A DNA stretch of 64,000 nt, taken from Amoebidium appalachense. Taxonomy: Eukaryota; Ichthyosporea. The DNA lies in assembly GCA_963693365.1 (NCBI GenBank), contig CAVNZM010000004.1:6448001-6512000 (forward strand), in the 5' to 3' direction. Within the stretch, counting starts at the first letter, position 1. Every line of letters begins with the position of its first letter. The notes under the pieces were generated by a model. That model saw only the letters and a list, made by a program, of their open reading frames with translations, was not told the origin of the DNA and ran no database searches. Both the position numbers and the translations under genes were made by a program. Positions 1 through 28,661 of this stretch are shown here, one piece after another.

Positions 1-772
1 AAACATAGCGCTAATCCATTTCGATTTATGTATATATCTTCCCTTCGTTGGGAATGTGTGCGTGATCATGGGGCAAGGACCACGGTTGTTTGATGGGATG
101 TTCAACGCACTCTTGACAACGAATAGATGCTATGCTATAAAGGTTATACAACAACTAGCACTTATTTTTCCCGCACACGTTCTGTTTTATTTAATTTGCT
201 GGAGCATTAATAGTATTATCTTCCCTCCCGGAAATGCCGCGCCCAGAATCTGCCGTTCTTCAAAGTTATAGGTGTCCAAGTTTAAAAAAATCCTTGGTGT
301 GTTCAATCGCCTGTCCTTGTCCTTCTTCCACCTGCGACCTATACAATAACAACCTTTCTTTATTCTCTCTTCCAACGTCGGACTTGGCTTGTAAAATTAT
401 CACCTCTGTATTACAAAAACATCACCACTGTATTACAAACATAAAGGTGTGAAGTATCCATCGCATACAGAACAGTTTTGCACTGAATAACGGGAGATGC
501 GACCGATCGGCCGGGACCGGGGCAGTTCCCGTAAGACATTCTATTTATAGGAGCATTTCCTACCGCACACATATCAGAACGGGGTTTACGCTGTTTACTC
601 GAGGCAAAGAGAACCAGTCTCAGGTATGGGGGGGGTTTTGCTCGGAATATCCCCTCAGCGGTATATCATGATCACGTACATAGATGTCGGGTGGTGACTA
701 TATATCAGGGTTTACTTTCTCTACGAGACACCATAAAGACTACAAGGAGAAATCAATTAGTTGGGGTTCCCC
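1..772. other. Left-edge intergenic sequence, no gene recognised
   Basis: No open frame here has recognisable protein character or splice-compatible neighbours. The stretch is ordinary mixed-composition DNA with a short G run near 629. It ends at the A-rich tail of the LINE, which reads as a T tract on this strand. It should contain the 3' target flank of that LINE, but no clear target-site duplication could be paired by eye. Confidence 0.5.
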
Positions 773-841
<69 letters not shown>

Positions 842-892
842 TTTTTTAATTTTTTTTTAATTTTAATTTTAATTTTTTTTTTTTTTTTTTTT
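773..892 (-). repeat. A-rich 3' tail of the LINE
   Basis: A T66 run (773 to about 837) is followed by T runs interrupted by AA. On the minus strand this is a poly(A)-like tail immediately 3' of the LINE's short 3' UTR. The TTAAAA-type interruptions suggest tail decay or templated repeats. Confidence 0.8.
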
Positions 893-928
893 AAAGGGGC
901 TTCCCTCGGGACACTCGGTATCAGCTGG

Positions 929-930
<2 letters not shown>

Positions 931-991
<61 letters not shown>

Positions 992-1003
992 TGTGTGTGT
1001 GTG
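931..1003. repeat. (GT)n microsatellite
   Basis: An almost perfect GT/CA dinucleotide run abuts the reverse transcriptase stop codon (TAG at 1006-1008 on the minus strand). It is part of the LINE 3' UTR or expanded after insertion. Confidence 0.95.
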
Positions 1004-1005
1004 CG

Positions 1006-3540
1006 CTATAATTTTGTAGTGATGTGTTTCTCAAGCCAATCAATACATCTAATAAACAGGTCGTAGTTACGCGTGTTTAGTATAAAATCAAGGATGTTGT
1101 AATTTACAGGTAGGCTATCTTTCTGAGTGTCTGTTGTGAATGTGACGTGTGTGTGTTGCGGTATTATGTGGTCTATCAAACTACATTTGGCGATACATGA
1201 CCGGTTAAACTGGTGTGTGTGTGTGTTGTTTGGGCATGCAAATGATGCCACCTTATACTTATTAGATCTCCACTGTATAGCACGTGTACAGTAAAAGCGT
1301 GGTAATTGATCAATAATACCATCAGCTAGAGAAAGACCAGTTCTACAGGAAGGTAATATGTATTTAGGTGTTATACACTTGCGAGTGCCATATTTGGCAA
1401 TATGGTTGAGGCGGTCAGTATATATAAAACGAGACATAAGGCTTAGTTTTTCAAGGTGTATGCTTTCATCGGGTCTAGTGTCGTGTGGTATCTTTTTCCA
1501 TTTGTTATATTGCGTGATTATCTTGTGATTGTGTACATGTTTAATAAGTAAGTGGCAGTCCAAAGTCACACACACACTATTGCGGGGTTTATTTGTATTT
1601 GTGCCCAGGGGAGAAGGGGAGAGAGAGGGGAGGAAAGAGGGGGGAGGTGAGGAGGGGACAGGTCGGATAGAGAAGAGAGGGTGGGAGGGCAAATACTTCT
1701 TTAAGCGGCTTATGTGCTTATTGAATTTCAGCGCGAGATAGGATACTCTAGCAGCTATTGGGACCAGACCATATATCGAGAGCGTTACAGGCCCAGGTTT
1801 ACAACAGTTGTTAGATAGAAAGGAGGCAACTTCTGCTTCAAGGAAATTTGCCAAGGGTTTAAGCGCTCTAGTTCTCTCTTTCTTGATCCAAGCGGCGAGA
1901 AGGGGTAAACCATATTCACATGCCGGGAAGACAAAAGTGCGAATAAATGTAAGTCTAATAGAAGGATGGAGGGGTGTGTCTTTAAAAATATTAGCCGAGA
2001 AGAAAGCTAACCGCTTACGAGCCAACTCTACCCTCTTTTCGACCATATGGGGAAACATAACACCAACAGAATCAACCGGAACACCAAGATATTTGTATTC
2101 TGGAACTATAGGTACAGGTTTAGATGATAATGTAAATGTGTGTAAACTGTTAGCTATATCAGGTACAAGAACACCACATTTGTCTATGTTAAGGATCATA
2201 AGGTTTGCCTTGCACCACTCTGACACTACATCGAACAATCTTTGCAGGCGTCTAGGGGTACGGGCAAGGAGGGACAGATCATCAGCATAGAGAAGTGCAG
2301 GCGGAAAGTTATTAATAGGGTCATCGTTTTCGGCGTAAATCTTGACAGCCAAATCATCTATAAATAGGTTAAACAAAAAGGGGCTAAGCAATGAACCCTG
2401 CAAGAGACCTCTAGTACGAGCAAAACCATATGAAAGATGCCCATTAACCACAGCTCTACCATAGGTTTGAGACAAGAGTGCTTCTAACAGAACACCAATG
2501 CAGTGTGGTACACCCCGTGCAGCAAGCTTTTCCCATAGGAGACCAGGGGAGACAGAATCGTAAGCAGTTTTCCAATCAATAAAGCCAACATATTGTGCAC
2601 CAACTTGCATAGAATCGTGCAGTGCCATTATTTGAACATAACATGAATTGTTTTTACGAAAAGCGGATTGGCATGGGTGTATGTGAAGAATAGATTGAAA
2701 CCTAGGGTGGTGTGCAAATAACCTAAGTAAGCAAGCTTCAAAGAATCTACGAACAACCTGGGTTAGTGTAATGGGGCGAAAGGATGATATGGGGCCCTCA
2801 GAGTCCTTCTTAACTATGGGGATCACTAAGGTATCTAACCAAGATGACGGGACATGTCCACATTTAACACACCAAGAAAAGAGAGAGCTTAACATGATAG
2901 TAAGATCAGGTTTAATAGCACGATCACTTTCCTTTTGTGGGTAGGAGGGAACAAGGATTTTAAGAAACCCAGCAGGGAGTCCATCAGGTCCACAAGACTT
3001 ACTAGAGCTATAACTAGATATCACAGACCATATGGCATCGGGGCTGAAAAAGGGGAGGATCGATTCTATGGGGATAGATGGGTCTACAGGCCACACAATA
3101 GGTTTCTGAGCGGGGGTCCTATCTTTAAACAGTTCCGAGAAATACTTATCAGAGTCTATGAGGGGGTCTCCAGTGGTATCACCAATAATACGAGCAGGGG
3201 GGCCAAATCGATTCATACTAGCAAGCCGGCGCAAGCTTTCCTTTTGAGACAGGGGTTCACCTAGTCTAGCGGGAGTGGTGTTTGGTAACAAGAGAGCATC
3301 GGGATATTCCTTCCTACCACCGCCAGCATAATCACCGAGATCTATCAAATCATCAACAATAAAGTTAGTGCATGTATCTAGTACGAGATGTGAATCTGGC
3401 CTGGCTTGTGCAGATTCTAATAGGCGCATATATATAGGGTGTTTCGTAGCATAGCATACACATACATCAACTCTACCCCACTGTGACTTAAGCTGGGATA
3501 GACGGAGGCGAAAGGTGGGAGGAGGAGGGGGGGAGCAGAT
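1006..3540 (-). CDS. Non-LTR reverse transcriptase (LINE ORF2 C-terminal part)
   Basis: Reverse transcriptase that would copy the element's RNA at a nicked chromosomal target. The open frame extends 899 codons from an ATG at 3705, but that ATG is probably spurious: the upstream endonuclease lies in another frame, and this frame begins to look like protein only after the C-rich tract near 3520-3540. Numbered from 3705, the fingers motif SCGPDGLPAGF lies near residues 237-247, motif A FIDWKTAYDSV near 375-385 (Asp377, Asp383), GLLQGSLLSPFLFNLFIDDL near 433-452, and the catalytic YADD at 473-476. About 400 residues of C-terminal region follow before the TAG. The RT frame itself has no internal stop, so the copy may be fairly young. 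No RNase H domain was recognised. Confidence 0.88.
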   Translation of the reverse strand: MCSPPPPPTFRLRLSQLKSQWGRVDVCVCYATKHPIYMRLLESAQARPDSHLVLDTCTNFIVDDLIDLGDYAGGGRKEYPDALLLPNTTPARLGEPLSQKESLRRLASMNRFGPPARIIGDTTGDPLIDSDKYFSELFKDRTPAQKPIVWPVDPSIPIESILPFFSPDAIWSVISSYSSSKSCGPDGLPAGFLKILVPSYPQKESDRAIKPDLTIMLSSLFSWCVKCGHVPSSWLDTLVIPIVKKDSEGPISSFRPITLTQVVRRFFEACLLRLFAHHPRFQSILHIHPCQSAFRKNNSCYVQIMALHDSMQVGAQYVGFIDWKTAYDSVSPGLLWEKLAARGVPHCIGVLLEALLSQTYGRAVVNGHLSYGFARTRGLLQGSLLSPFLFNLFIDDLAVKIYAENDDPINNFPPALLYADDLSLLARTPRRLQRLFDVVSEWCKANLMILNIDKCGVLVPDIANSLHTFTLSSKPVPIVPEYKYLGVPVDSVGVMFPHMVEKRVELARKRLAFFSANIFKDTPLHPSIRLTFIRTFVFPACEYGLPLLAAWIKKERTRALKPLANFLEAEVASFLSNNCCKPGPVTLSIYGLVPIAARVSYLALKFNKHISRLKKYLPSHPLFSIRPVPSSPPPSFLPSLSPSPLGTNTNKPRNSVCVTLDCHLLIKHVHNHKIITQYNKWKKIPHDTRPDESIHLEKLSLMSRFIYTDRLNHIAKYGTRKCITPKYILPSCRTGLSLADGIIDQLPRFYCTRAIQWRSNKYKVASFACPNNTHTHQFNRSCIAKCSLIDHIIPQHTHVTFTTDTQKDSLPVNYNILDFILNTRNYDLFIRCIDWLEKHITTKL

Positions 3541-3727
3541 CAAGGGAGATCTTAGGTAGGAAAAGGATAGGAGAGTGGTCAGATGACCTAGAGAGGTTAG
3601 GAGGGAGAGAGAGTTTTGACATGGTTGATGGCCAAAAGGCCACTCCCCAGTCGGTGTTGTGGGCATGGGATATTTGAGGGAACCGCAAAGTGTGACTTTG
3701 GACATACCTTGCTAAAGGGATAGCACG
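3520..3727 (-). pseudogene. APE-type endonuclease remnant of the LINE, out of frame with the RT
   Basis: In a different minus-strand frame from the RT, translation gives DWGVAFWPSTMSKLSLPP followed by SRSSDHSPILFLP. SDHxPI is the conserved C-terminal motif of apurinic-type LINE endonucleases. The rest of the domain is absent because the element stops at the inverted repeat just to the right. The frame change between endonuclease and RT falls in a C-rich tract (G-rich on the plus strand, about 3520-3535), a natural place for an indel. The enzyme cannot be functional in this copy. Confidence 0.75.
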
Positions 3728-3750
3728 CAAGGTATGTCCAAAGTCACACT
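3689..3750. repeat. 24-bp perfect inverted repeat with 14-nt loop at the LINE 5' break
   Basis: Bases 3689-3712 are the exact reverse complement of 3727-3750, separated by 3713-3726. Each arm, read outward from the loop, contains CAAGGTATGTCC, which resembles a 5' splice site. The left arm encodes part of the endonuclease remnant; the right arm lies outside the continuous element. This fits a foldback or twin-priming type junction. Confidence 0.9.
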
Positions 3751-4648
3751 CTTACTAATTATAGTTGTGGGCCAATCTCTCAAACACTATCTGGTGTTTG
3801 ATTGGCTAATGACGCACCGGCGCAAGTCTGGGGGGAACAACTGTTTCTTGTACTTTACCTATTTTTTTTTGTGTGTCCTGTACCTCGGTTCGGACAGGCA
3901 GGAAAAGCCTGACTAATAACAAGATCCTTGGGTGCACAACAGGTAAGGCTTGCTGACCGCATCATGTGCCCCGGGTCTGCCTACACGTGCTGTAAACAGT
4001 GACACCTTTCTTCCGACCACGTCGGTTGAAGCCATGGAAAGCATATGAGATCCCGGGTACAACCATGGTTGCACACCTAGAGATCACGTAATGTTTGCTG
4101 AAGGCGTGTGTGCGGCCTGCCTACACCTGTTGTGAGCAGGAACACATTTCTTCAGACCGGAAACGGCCCTGGCCGTCTTAATCCATGTGCATCAGTGCGT
4201 CTTCATTTCCCAATTTAATATAAGACGCCTTGTGCCTCGCACCCATGAAAGTCTACGTGTACCGGTGCGCCATTTCGTAGACCCCGCAATGGCATTGCAG
4301 TACGCCACACAACTTTACGTCGGTTTAGTGTGTACCCTCTAGAGATCTGTGCCCTTGCATCGTATCAACTGTATTGTGTCAGACTTTAGATCTGCACATT
4401 GTGCATGTGATCGGTCACCGCGCCAGGCCATTGTTAGGTGTGTGCACATCTGTGCATCAGGTGCTCATCTGCAGTCAACTGGTGTCCCAGTGTATGCTTA
4501 CGTGCATACATGGATATGGAATTTCGCGTGTGTACAGTCAACTGTGTTATAGGCTGTGTGATGGTGCTGACGTCGACATCGTGCCCGGCATGCGCAGCCT
4601 GTTGCCCGGCTCAAGCGGAGAAAGGCCCCCGCCGGGGGGGGAGACTCT

Positions 4649-4682
<34 letters not shown>

Positions 4683-5166
4683 GGCAACAGCCTTGAAGGG
4701 CCCAGGATAGATATCTGAGACTGTTCGAACTAAGGGTGGCCACTGTAACATTAACAGGAGGAACCCGGATACATTTATTATTGGCTGACGTTTCATACGA
4801 GACACCAAAAGAAGAATGAAGCTGATCAACGAAGGAAGTACGTACATGTGCCTGTGTGTGTGTGGTGCAGTGTGTGGAACAGGTGTGTGTGGGTATACGT
4901 ATGTGTGTGTGTGTGTTTGTGCACGTGTGGGGAGCTAGGGGAGGGGGGGGGGGGGGGGGGGAGGGGGGGGGGGGGGAATGATTGGGGGGGGGGGGGGATG
5001 GGGGGGACTCTGAGGGGACCCGGGGGAAGAGGAGAAGGGGTGGTGCAGGGGCTTAGTACTAGCTATGCTGGGGTTTTCAGGCGCTGCCCCTCCTCCGCCC
5101 CTCCCCCCCCCCCCCCCCCCCCCCCTCCCACCCCCCCCCTTCCCGGTGTCCCAACCCTACACACGA

Positions 5167-5198
<32 letters not shown>

Positions 5199-5926
5199 GC
5201 ACGCACACACGCACTGTGACATGTCACTCCCTCCGTTGACCAGCGGGTTTACATGTAGCAACCCATTTATTTATGTGATTGCAAATACACTGCAGCAGGG
5301 AATACCATCGTGGCACCTCCCCAGGCCTACAGGCGACACTTGACAAATATAGGTTCGAATTTCTCGGATTGTCATCAACCGGTACAACCGGCTACGCCTC
5401 AAATTAAAGCTTTCTGAAACCCCTTTGCTGAGTACCCTAGATCGAGAGTTTACGGTAATGCTCCAGCGTAGTATGTAGCATCGCCATTGTAGGGATGCCG
5501 TGCCTTGTTAACAACAGTGACTATGCTTAGTGATATGGCATGTAAATCCAACTAGACATACGTTTCATAGCTACATACACTTCAATCAACACATGTATGT
5601 ACTTGTGATTATCACATCATGCTCTTCCGAATGCGAGTTTACATGCATCTCAGTTTACGGACTATACCTTGCCCTCACCACTCAGAAGTTCACTTGTTAT
5701 TATTGATGCTGTCGAGGAAAAGAATTAACCCCCGAGGGGCCAAATAAAGAGAAAATAAGAGGGGAAAAAAGGAGAGAGAAAGAAAGAAAATAGTTTGGCC
5801 ACAGAAAGAGCAGCTAGAAACATGTGCACGATTAAGAGGCATGAAGTATTTCACATTCTTATGTATCAACAACAATTCAACCTGGTTCCATAGTATTACC
5901 ACAATACCTAATTTAGGTTTCTTCAT
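3751..5926. other. Intergenic region between LINE and ThrRS 3' end
   Basis: No supported gene. It contains two diverged copies of a roughly 45-bp segment (about 3974-4022 and 4114-4160), both with CTGCCTACACSTGYTGTRARCAG. It also holds G tracts at 4652-4680 and 4935-4997, a C tract at 5101-5147 followed by (CA)n at 5161-5193, and unremarkable sequence to 5926. The 3' UTR of the minus-strand ThrRS gene should start at 5926 and run leftwards; no clear polyadenylation signal was found for it. Confidence 0.5.
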
Positions 5927-20692
<14,766 letters not shown>

Positions 20693-21105
20693 ATCAGTCA
20701 GATAGGTGGCACCTGTGTGTCACTGTGTACGTGTGGATGGGGAAGGGGAGGGGGGGGGGGGGGGAGGCGCCGGGGGGGGGGGGGGGGGCGGGGAGGGGGG
20801 GGGGAGGGGGAGGGCTAGAATACATGGGTGAACATAAGTGCAAATCCTCAACGAATAACAGCTGCGTCTCACTGTTGTTGTGGATGGTTAATTAGGGTTT
20901 CTGTGTGTGTGAAGGGGGGCCAGAGGTCGGGGGAGAAGAAAGGGGGGATGCATGATATGTGCATCTGTTTAAGGAAGGGAACGGGGGGGGGGGGGAGGGG
21001 GGGAGGGGGGAGGGGGGGGGCAGAACGAGATGTAATTCACGGTCCTGAGTGCAGAGGTGCTTGATTGGCGTTGGACTATGATACACAAACGGGTGGTTTG
21101 GGAGG

Positions 21106-21497
<392 letters not shown>

Positions 21498-22042
21498 GTC
21501 CATTTCTGCAGTAGGCATAGAGGGGGTAGGGAGAGACATGTACGGGGGCAAGCATCGAGAAAAAGGAGAAGGTTTTAATATTGTTGAGGATTAAGTTGTG
21601 ATGTTGGCAGGCAAACGTGAACTCGGAAAGTGGGCTTACACTATTGCATCGGTGGCTTCAGCGGTGAGGCGGAACAACAGCTGTTCTTTGGCTCTGTTCG
21701 TGTTGCCTGCTTTTCCTACCCACTACCGTCCTAGGCCGTCCTTTCCAGTTTCCTCACCGCCAATCCCTCCTCCTTCTCTAACTGCCTATTATTTTTCTGT
21801 GCACATTATAACCGTGAATTCGTGTTCATTCTTCCAACCCAAGGCTCAAGGCTTCAAGGCTTTTACATGCATGCGGTCACGCGTGCACCTGGTGCGCCGC
21901 CGTCGCCGCGGGAAAGCGATGCAATTTTGGCCAATCACATTAGAATATAAAAACTCGCCTTTTATGGCTATCAATAAAAAGGGCAAAGTTTATGGGGATT
22001 TGTGTGGCAGTAGCTATAGGGCGGCCGGCGCCGCACACCACG

Positions 22043-22064
22043 TCAGAGGGCCACGGCCCTCTGA
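22043..22064. repeat. 10-bp perfect palindrome, 2-nt centre, followed by A7
   Basis: TCAGAGGGCC (22043-22052) and GGCCCTCTGA (22055-22064) are exact reverse complements, with an A run starting at 22064. It is a GC-rich hairpin next to an A tract in the CpG-rich segment upstream of ThrRS. Function unknown. Confidence 0.8.
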
Positions 22065-22499
22065 AAAAAAGGCGCACACACACGTACACACACACGTGTA
22101 CACACACGCACACCACCCCACCCATGGCCATTCCCCCTTCCCTGCCTCCCCTCCCCCCCACCCCGCCCTCCCTCCCCCCGGCATGTCACACGTGGGCCTC
22201 ATGAAACCAAGGAGCCAAGGCCAGGGCTCCGTGCTGTTCAGTCACCCAGCGGATCCGACCCAGAATTAAACTAGATGTAGTGAGCTTGCTTTTTTTTGTT
22301 TTGTGTTTCCCGCGGCCTCCCATGCATGGACGAATGGGAATCTCCATTAAGCATATGCATGGACCGGCGGAACACCAGAACTGAGGCTGGCTGCTCGGAA
22401 GATTGACAAAGAAACATATAATATATTGGGATTCAACACCGTTGCATGCGCATGAAAAGGCGAAGGGGGACGGCAAAGGAAACAACTCATCCAGCCATT

Positions 22500-22505
22500 T
22501 TTATT
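22500..22505 (-). promoter_or_regulatory. Candidate polyadenylation signal for aminotransferase copy 1
   Basis: TTTATT on the plus strand is AATAAA on the minus strand, about 215 nt beyond the stop codon at 22720-22722. Spacing and strand fit the 3' end of the minus-strand aminotransferase transcript. Confidence 0.5.
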
Positions 22506-22719
22506 GTGCACACGAGCGAACATCGATCCCTCTGTTCATGCCCTTCCTTATGTCATTGATCACACTATCAGTAATCTAAATAAAATCTGACTAAAACCTA
22601 CAATTAGTGGAAACTACTGAAAGTAATTTAGGTGCGCCATGTACGTCCGGCCCTTTACAATCTATATCACATCACTAACTAATATTAACAGACAATTATC
22701 ATGATCAGCATATTAACAG

Positions 22720-24805
<2,086 letters not shown>

Positions 24806-25578
24806 ATTGCTGCTTGCTCGAGAAATTTCCCTCTCTACACGCGTGAGCGTCGAAACACCAGCGTTTTGCGAATCCGAAACGTTGAACTCCGGGACAGCGG
24901 GGAAAAATCAGTGACGCCTTTTTGCTGTGGTCGACCAATCCGATGCGTGAGCCGTTTCAACCAAACCTTCAGGTGTGGGGTGTAAACATATATTCAAGTT
25001 CCCAGAAAACGTGTAAAGCAACAAAAGATACAACAGGAATATGTATTTGCATTTTGATCCAATAATATTAAAAACTATATTCTTATAAGGTTTTCTTGTG
25101 CTTTGTTGCTCTATTTACATATTAAATACGTATCAAATTATGCTCTTAATAATTTTTAGGATTGCTGTTTACGCCCCACGGGAAGCGTGTGTGTACACGT
25201 GTGGGGAAAAGTGAGCCTTGTGGCTCATCCGAATGCATCCAATCAGACGACGTGAGATCTAGGGGGACTGTCTGACGGCATTGACATCATGCTTTTAGTT
25301 CAAAAAGTGTAAACTCTATTAATGTTGAATTCGGATCAATTTCTGAACCATAATGGTTATTATGACGTCAGACCTTACAGACTAAACCCACGATCTTGCC
25401 CGCCACAAGGACGGCGTTTGGGAAAGTTGTGCATGCTGCGCATGTGAGTGTTGTGGTTGAGCCTACTTGAATACAGCTAAGCTGGTGAAGTATCTAATAT
25501 ATCAGGCTCGCTTTTGGCAGCAGAGTAGGGATTTATTGGAGCTTAAAACACAGTGAATTGCCCTAGGGTTGAGGAAAA
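24806..25578. promoter_or_regulatory. Divergent promoter shared by the two aminotransferase paralogs
   Basis: This 773-bp gap separates two start codons facing away from each other. It contains CCAAT at 24935-24939 and 25239-25243 (both followed by C/CAG) and a palindromic TGACGTCA (CRE-like) at 25363-25370. These are seen directly; that they act as transcription-factor sites is inference. It lacks the long homopolymers that fill the introns nearby, as expected for constrained DNA. Confidence 0.55.
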
Positions 25579-27233
25579 ATGGTGACCGCAACAGAAAGTG
25601 AGGCCCAGGCAGCCTCCAGCATACCGCGTTTGAGCGGCGCTGAGGTAAGGCCATTGGATCCATCATGAGCGTAAGCACATATGTGGATCTGTGTGTGGAC
25701 ATGGGGGGGGAAAGGGCATAGGACAAGAAAACCGCACTCTGCAGCTATTGCTTGCTCACTGGCTGTAAACGACCTGAACTACCTTGGATGGCAAACCTAG
25801 AGTTGGCCGTTTGGTGCAAATGCATAAAACTTTGCATGGTCGGACCTATAATTGGAGACATGAACAGGCATGCTCCTACACGAACACAAAACAGAGAATA
25901 CATGCATATTTAAGTACGTAGAGGTCAGATAAACGAACGTCTTGCTCACCTCCGCATCTTTACCTACACCGGCGCCCCAACCAAACCAACAACCTGTGCT
26001 TACGGTGGATTCATCCGTGCCCCTTTCCCGCACACCAATACCGCATAGCTTTGGTATACACACAGAGAGAAATGCACACGCCTCAAGTATATTTGAGCGC
26101 AGGCACTATTTTGAAAAATGCCTCACCATATAGGTCACCATATATCACTCCCCTTGCTGCACGGTTTTCAACAAGTTTATTTACGTTTTTTGTTGTTTAG
26201 GGAGGGGAAAGGGGGGACAAGGTTTTGGGGGCGGGGGAAGGGGGGGGGGGGGGAGGAGGGGAGGGGAGTGGGGGGGGGGGGGGGGGGGGAGTGGGCGGGG
26301 GGGCTGGGGAGGGAGGGGGGGGGGGGGGGGGGGGGGGGGGTACGGGCTTCAACAAGTCGTTTATGTTTTTTGTTGTTTGGGGGAGGGGGGGGGCTGGGGA
26401 GGGGGGCTTACTGCTGACTATGGTTCTCCTTTTTGTCCCTTTACCTTCACCCGCTCTCCTCACCCTCCAACCCCCCCACCCCCCCCCCACCTTTCCTTTT
26501 CTTTATATTTATTTTTATTCTTATTTTTCCGGTCGGGGGGAGGGGGGGGGGGGGGGGGGGGGGGGGACCGTACCGGCACGTCTTATGTTGGTTTCTTATC
26601 CCTCTTTGCTTTCTCAACCCACTCGTCATCAACGTCATGAGCTCTTGGGCGACAAAATCCCCCCCCCCCCCCCGACCCACCCAAGTTCAGTTGATGCTGC
26701 TGTCTGAGTTGGAGCGTCGTATATACGCGGGCTAAGGAGTCGAAACTCGGACGCAATTGATGACTTGGGCCCTCCCTGAGGATGGGCTCTGCTTATGACG
26801 CATACTGTGCGCATGGCTGATGTTGCATACTTGAATGTTTGCCTTTGTATGTGTCCTGCACCATGCTTCTCATCGTGTATGCGTACTTCGTACTGTGTTC
26901 CGCATTCAAACCCCCCCCCCCCTTGAGGTTGGACTCTGTATATGGTGCACATTAGTTCGTGTAGGTTCTGCAGAATTTGCATGGTGGTTTCTGTCGTGAA
27001 TGTGCATTTGTAGTCTGTAACACATCCCCCCCCCCCCCCCCCCCCCCCGAGCCCCCACCCATCCACCCACCCGTTTCCTCCTCTTTCGTCTATTCTAACC
27101 AATCACTCGCCAAAACATGCGAACATAAAAGGCACAAAACTGATGAATACCGGGCATTCCTTAGCGTTAACTGCAGTGGTGTTGTTTAGCCCCCCTCCCC
27201 CCGCCCCCTCCCCCCCCCCCCCCTCTCCCCCCC

Positions 27234-27265
<32 letters not shown>

Positions 27266-28627
27266 GCTTTACCACAAGCTTCCACATCACAATCAAGCGC
27301 CATGTAAGAGTCTAATGAGAAACATAGATCTCATATTTGAAGAGATTTCAAGGAGACTGTAAGGGGGAGGGGGCAAGGGAGAGGGGAGGGAGAAAGAGGG
27401 GAGGGGGGAGGGGGGGGGGAGGGGGGGGGGGGGGGAGAACAATCATGCTTGAAGGGCACTCCTTTGCCATTCTAGAAGTATCGTGTATTTATTATTAGCT
27501 CTATTTATATACCTCCCCTTGAGTACGTGAACAGAGATAGTAGCATATATATGCACCCAACACCTACTGTGTATGTTAGTATGTAGTGATTACACGTCTC
27601 ACCCGATAACACCATGTGCACCCAAGACAATAATCCCCCCCCCCCCCCCCCCCCCCCCCCCAACCACCCCCACCCACCACCACCACCACCCCCACCTCCA
27701 CCCCCACCCCAGGCTGCAGCCGCTGTGGTCCCCCCTGAGGATGAGCTCTATAATGACTCTTTGTGTGTACTTCCCCCTGCCGACCTCGCATTGTGTTGTC
27801 CGTTGTGATTGTACTTCATACTCTGTGCCCATTCTTACCACCACCCCCTCCCCTCCCCTCCCCTCCTTTCTCCTCTTCCTCCCCCCTCTCCCCCTCTTCG
27901 TCCGCCTCTCCATTCCTTCCCCCCCCTCCCCCCCCCAACCCACACCACCACCACCCCTTACTCCCAACCCCCACCCCAAACCCCTTTCCTTCCCCCCCTC
28001 CCCCCCCCCCCCTCCCTCCTCACCTCGTCACAGGCATTTGAGCGCTTGCAAAAGACCGCCGCCCAACACCTCAGCACGCCACCTCGCGCATTCTTCAGCA
28101 CGGTGCTGGGTGGAATAACCATCGATCTGGGTGCCATGGTTGTCCCCCTAGATGACCACTTGGTGCACCGGGGCCACAGCGTGTTCGACACTTGCCTGGT
28201 TTATAATTACCGCGCATACCAATTGGACCCCCACCTAGACCGCCTGCTAGTTTCAGCGAAAAAGGCCGGAATTAACTGCACCATAAGCAGGGAGCAGCTC
28301 AGGCAATACATTTTGGCTGTCGCCGCAGCCGCCGGGCAGAAAAACTCGTTCATAAGATACTGGCTGTCTGTCGGTAGGGGTGGTTTCGGTGTGGCCCCGT
28401 CAGAGTGTAAGGCTGGGGGGAGCCAGTTTTACTGTGTGGCGCATGATGTTGTGTTGGATAACACGGAGAAGTATTCGAAGGGTACGTCGGTGAAGACTAC
28501 CACCGTGCCCATCAAGCCCGGAATGTTTGCCACGGTCAAGTCTACAAACTATCTGCCCAATGCTATGATGACCGGCGAGGCAGAGGACAATGGCGCTGCA
28601 CAGGCGAGTGCACCTCCCCCCACCACA

Positions 28628-28661
<34 letters not shown>

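Larger units (their letters stand above)
773..3750 (-). mobile_element. 5'-truncated non-LTR retrotransposon (LINE) with A-rich tail
   Basis: Read on the minus strand, the element runs from an endonuclease remnant through a full reverse transcriptase frame, a (CA)n tract directly after the stop codon, a 3' UTR of about 110 nt, and an A-rich tail (773-892). That order and the terminal A tail are the hallmarks of a LINE inserted by target-primed reverse transcription. The 5' end breaks inside the endonuclease domain at a 24-bp inverted repeat, so the copy is truncated. No ORF1 or 5' UTR is visible to the right. The exact clade was not determined; the APE-type endonuclease motif plus YADD reverse transcriptase excludes LTR elements. 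Confidence 0.85.

Noticed and set aside
3703-3705. ATG at 3705 as the start of the 899-codon reverse transcriptase
   Set aside because: The first 60 or so codons are low-complexity antisense-like sequence in the wrong frame. The real upstream domain (endonuclease) lies in another frame, so this Met is accidental.
5345-5375. GGTTCGAATTTC as part of a tRNA gene
   Set aside because: It resembles a B box, but no cloverleaf or A box can be folded around it. The same holds for GGTTCGAGAATT at 45822 and GGTTCAAATTG at 30672.
21598-22269. 223-codon plus-strand frame upstream of ThrRS
   Set aside because: Composition changes along the frame, there are no recognisable motifs, and it crosses a promoter-like CpG-rich segment; likely a chance open frame.
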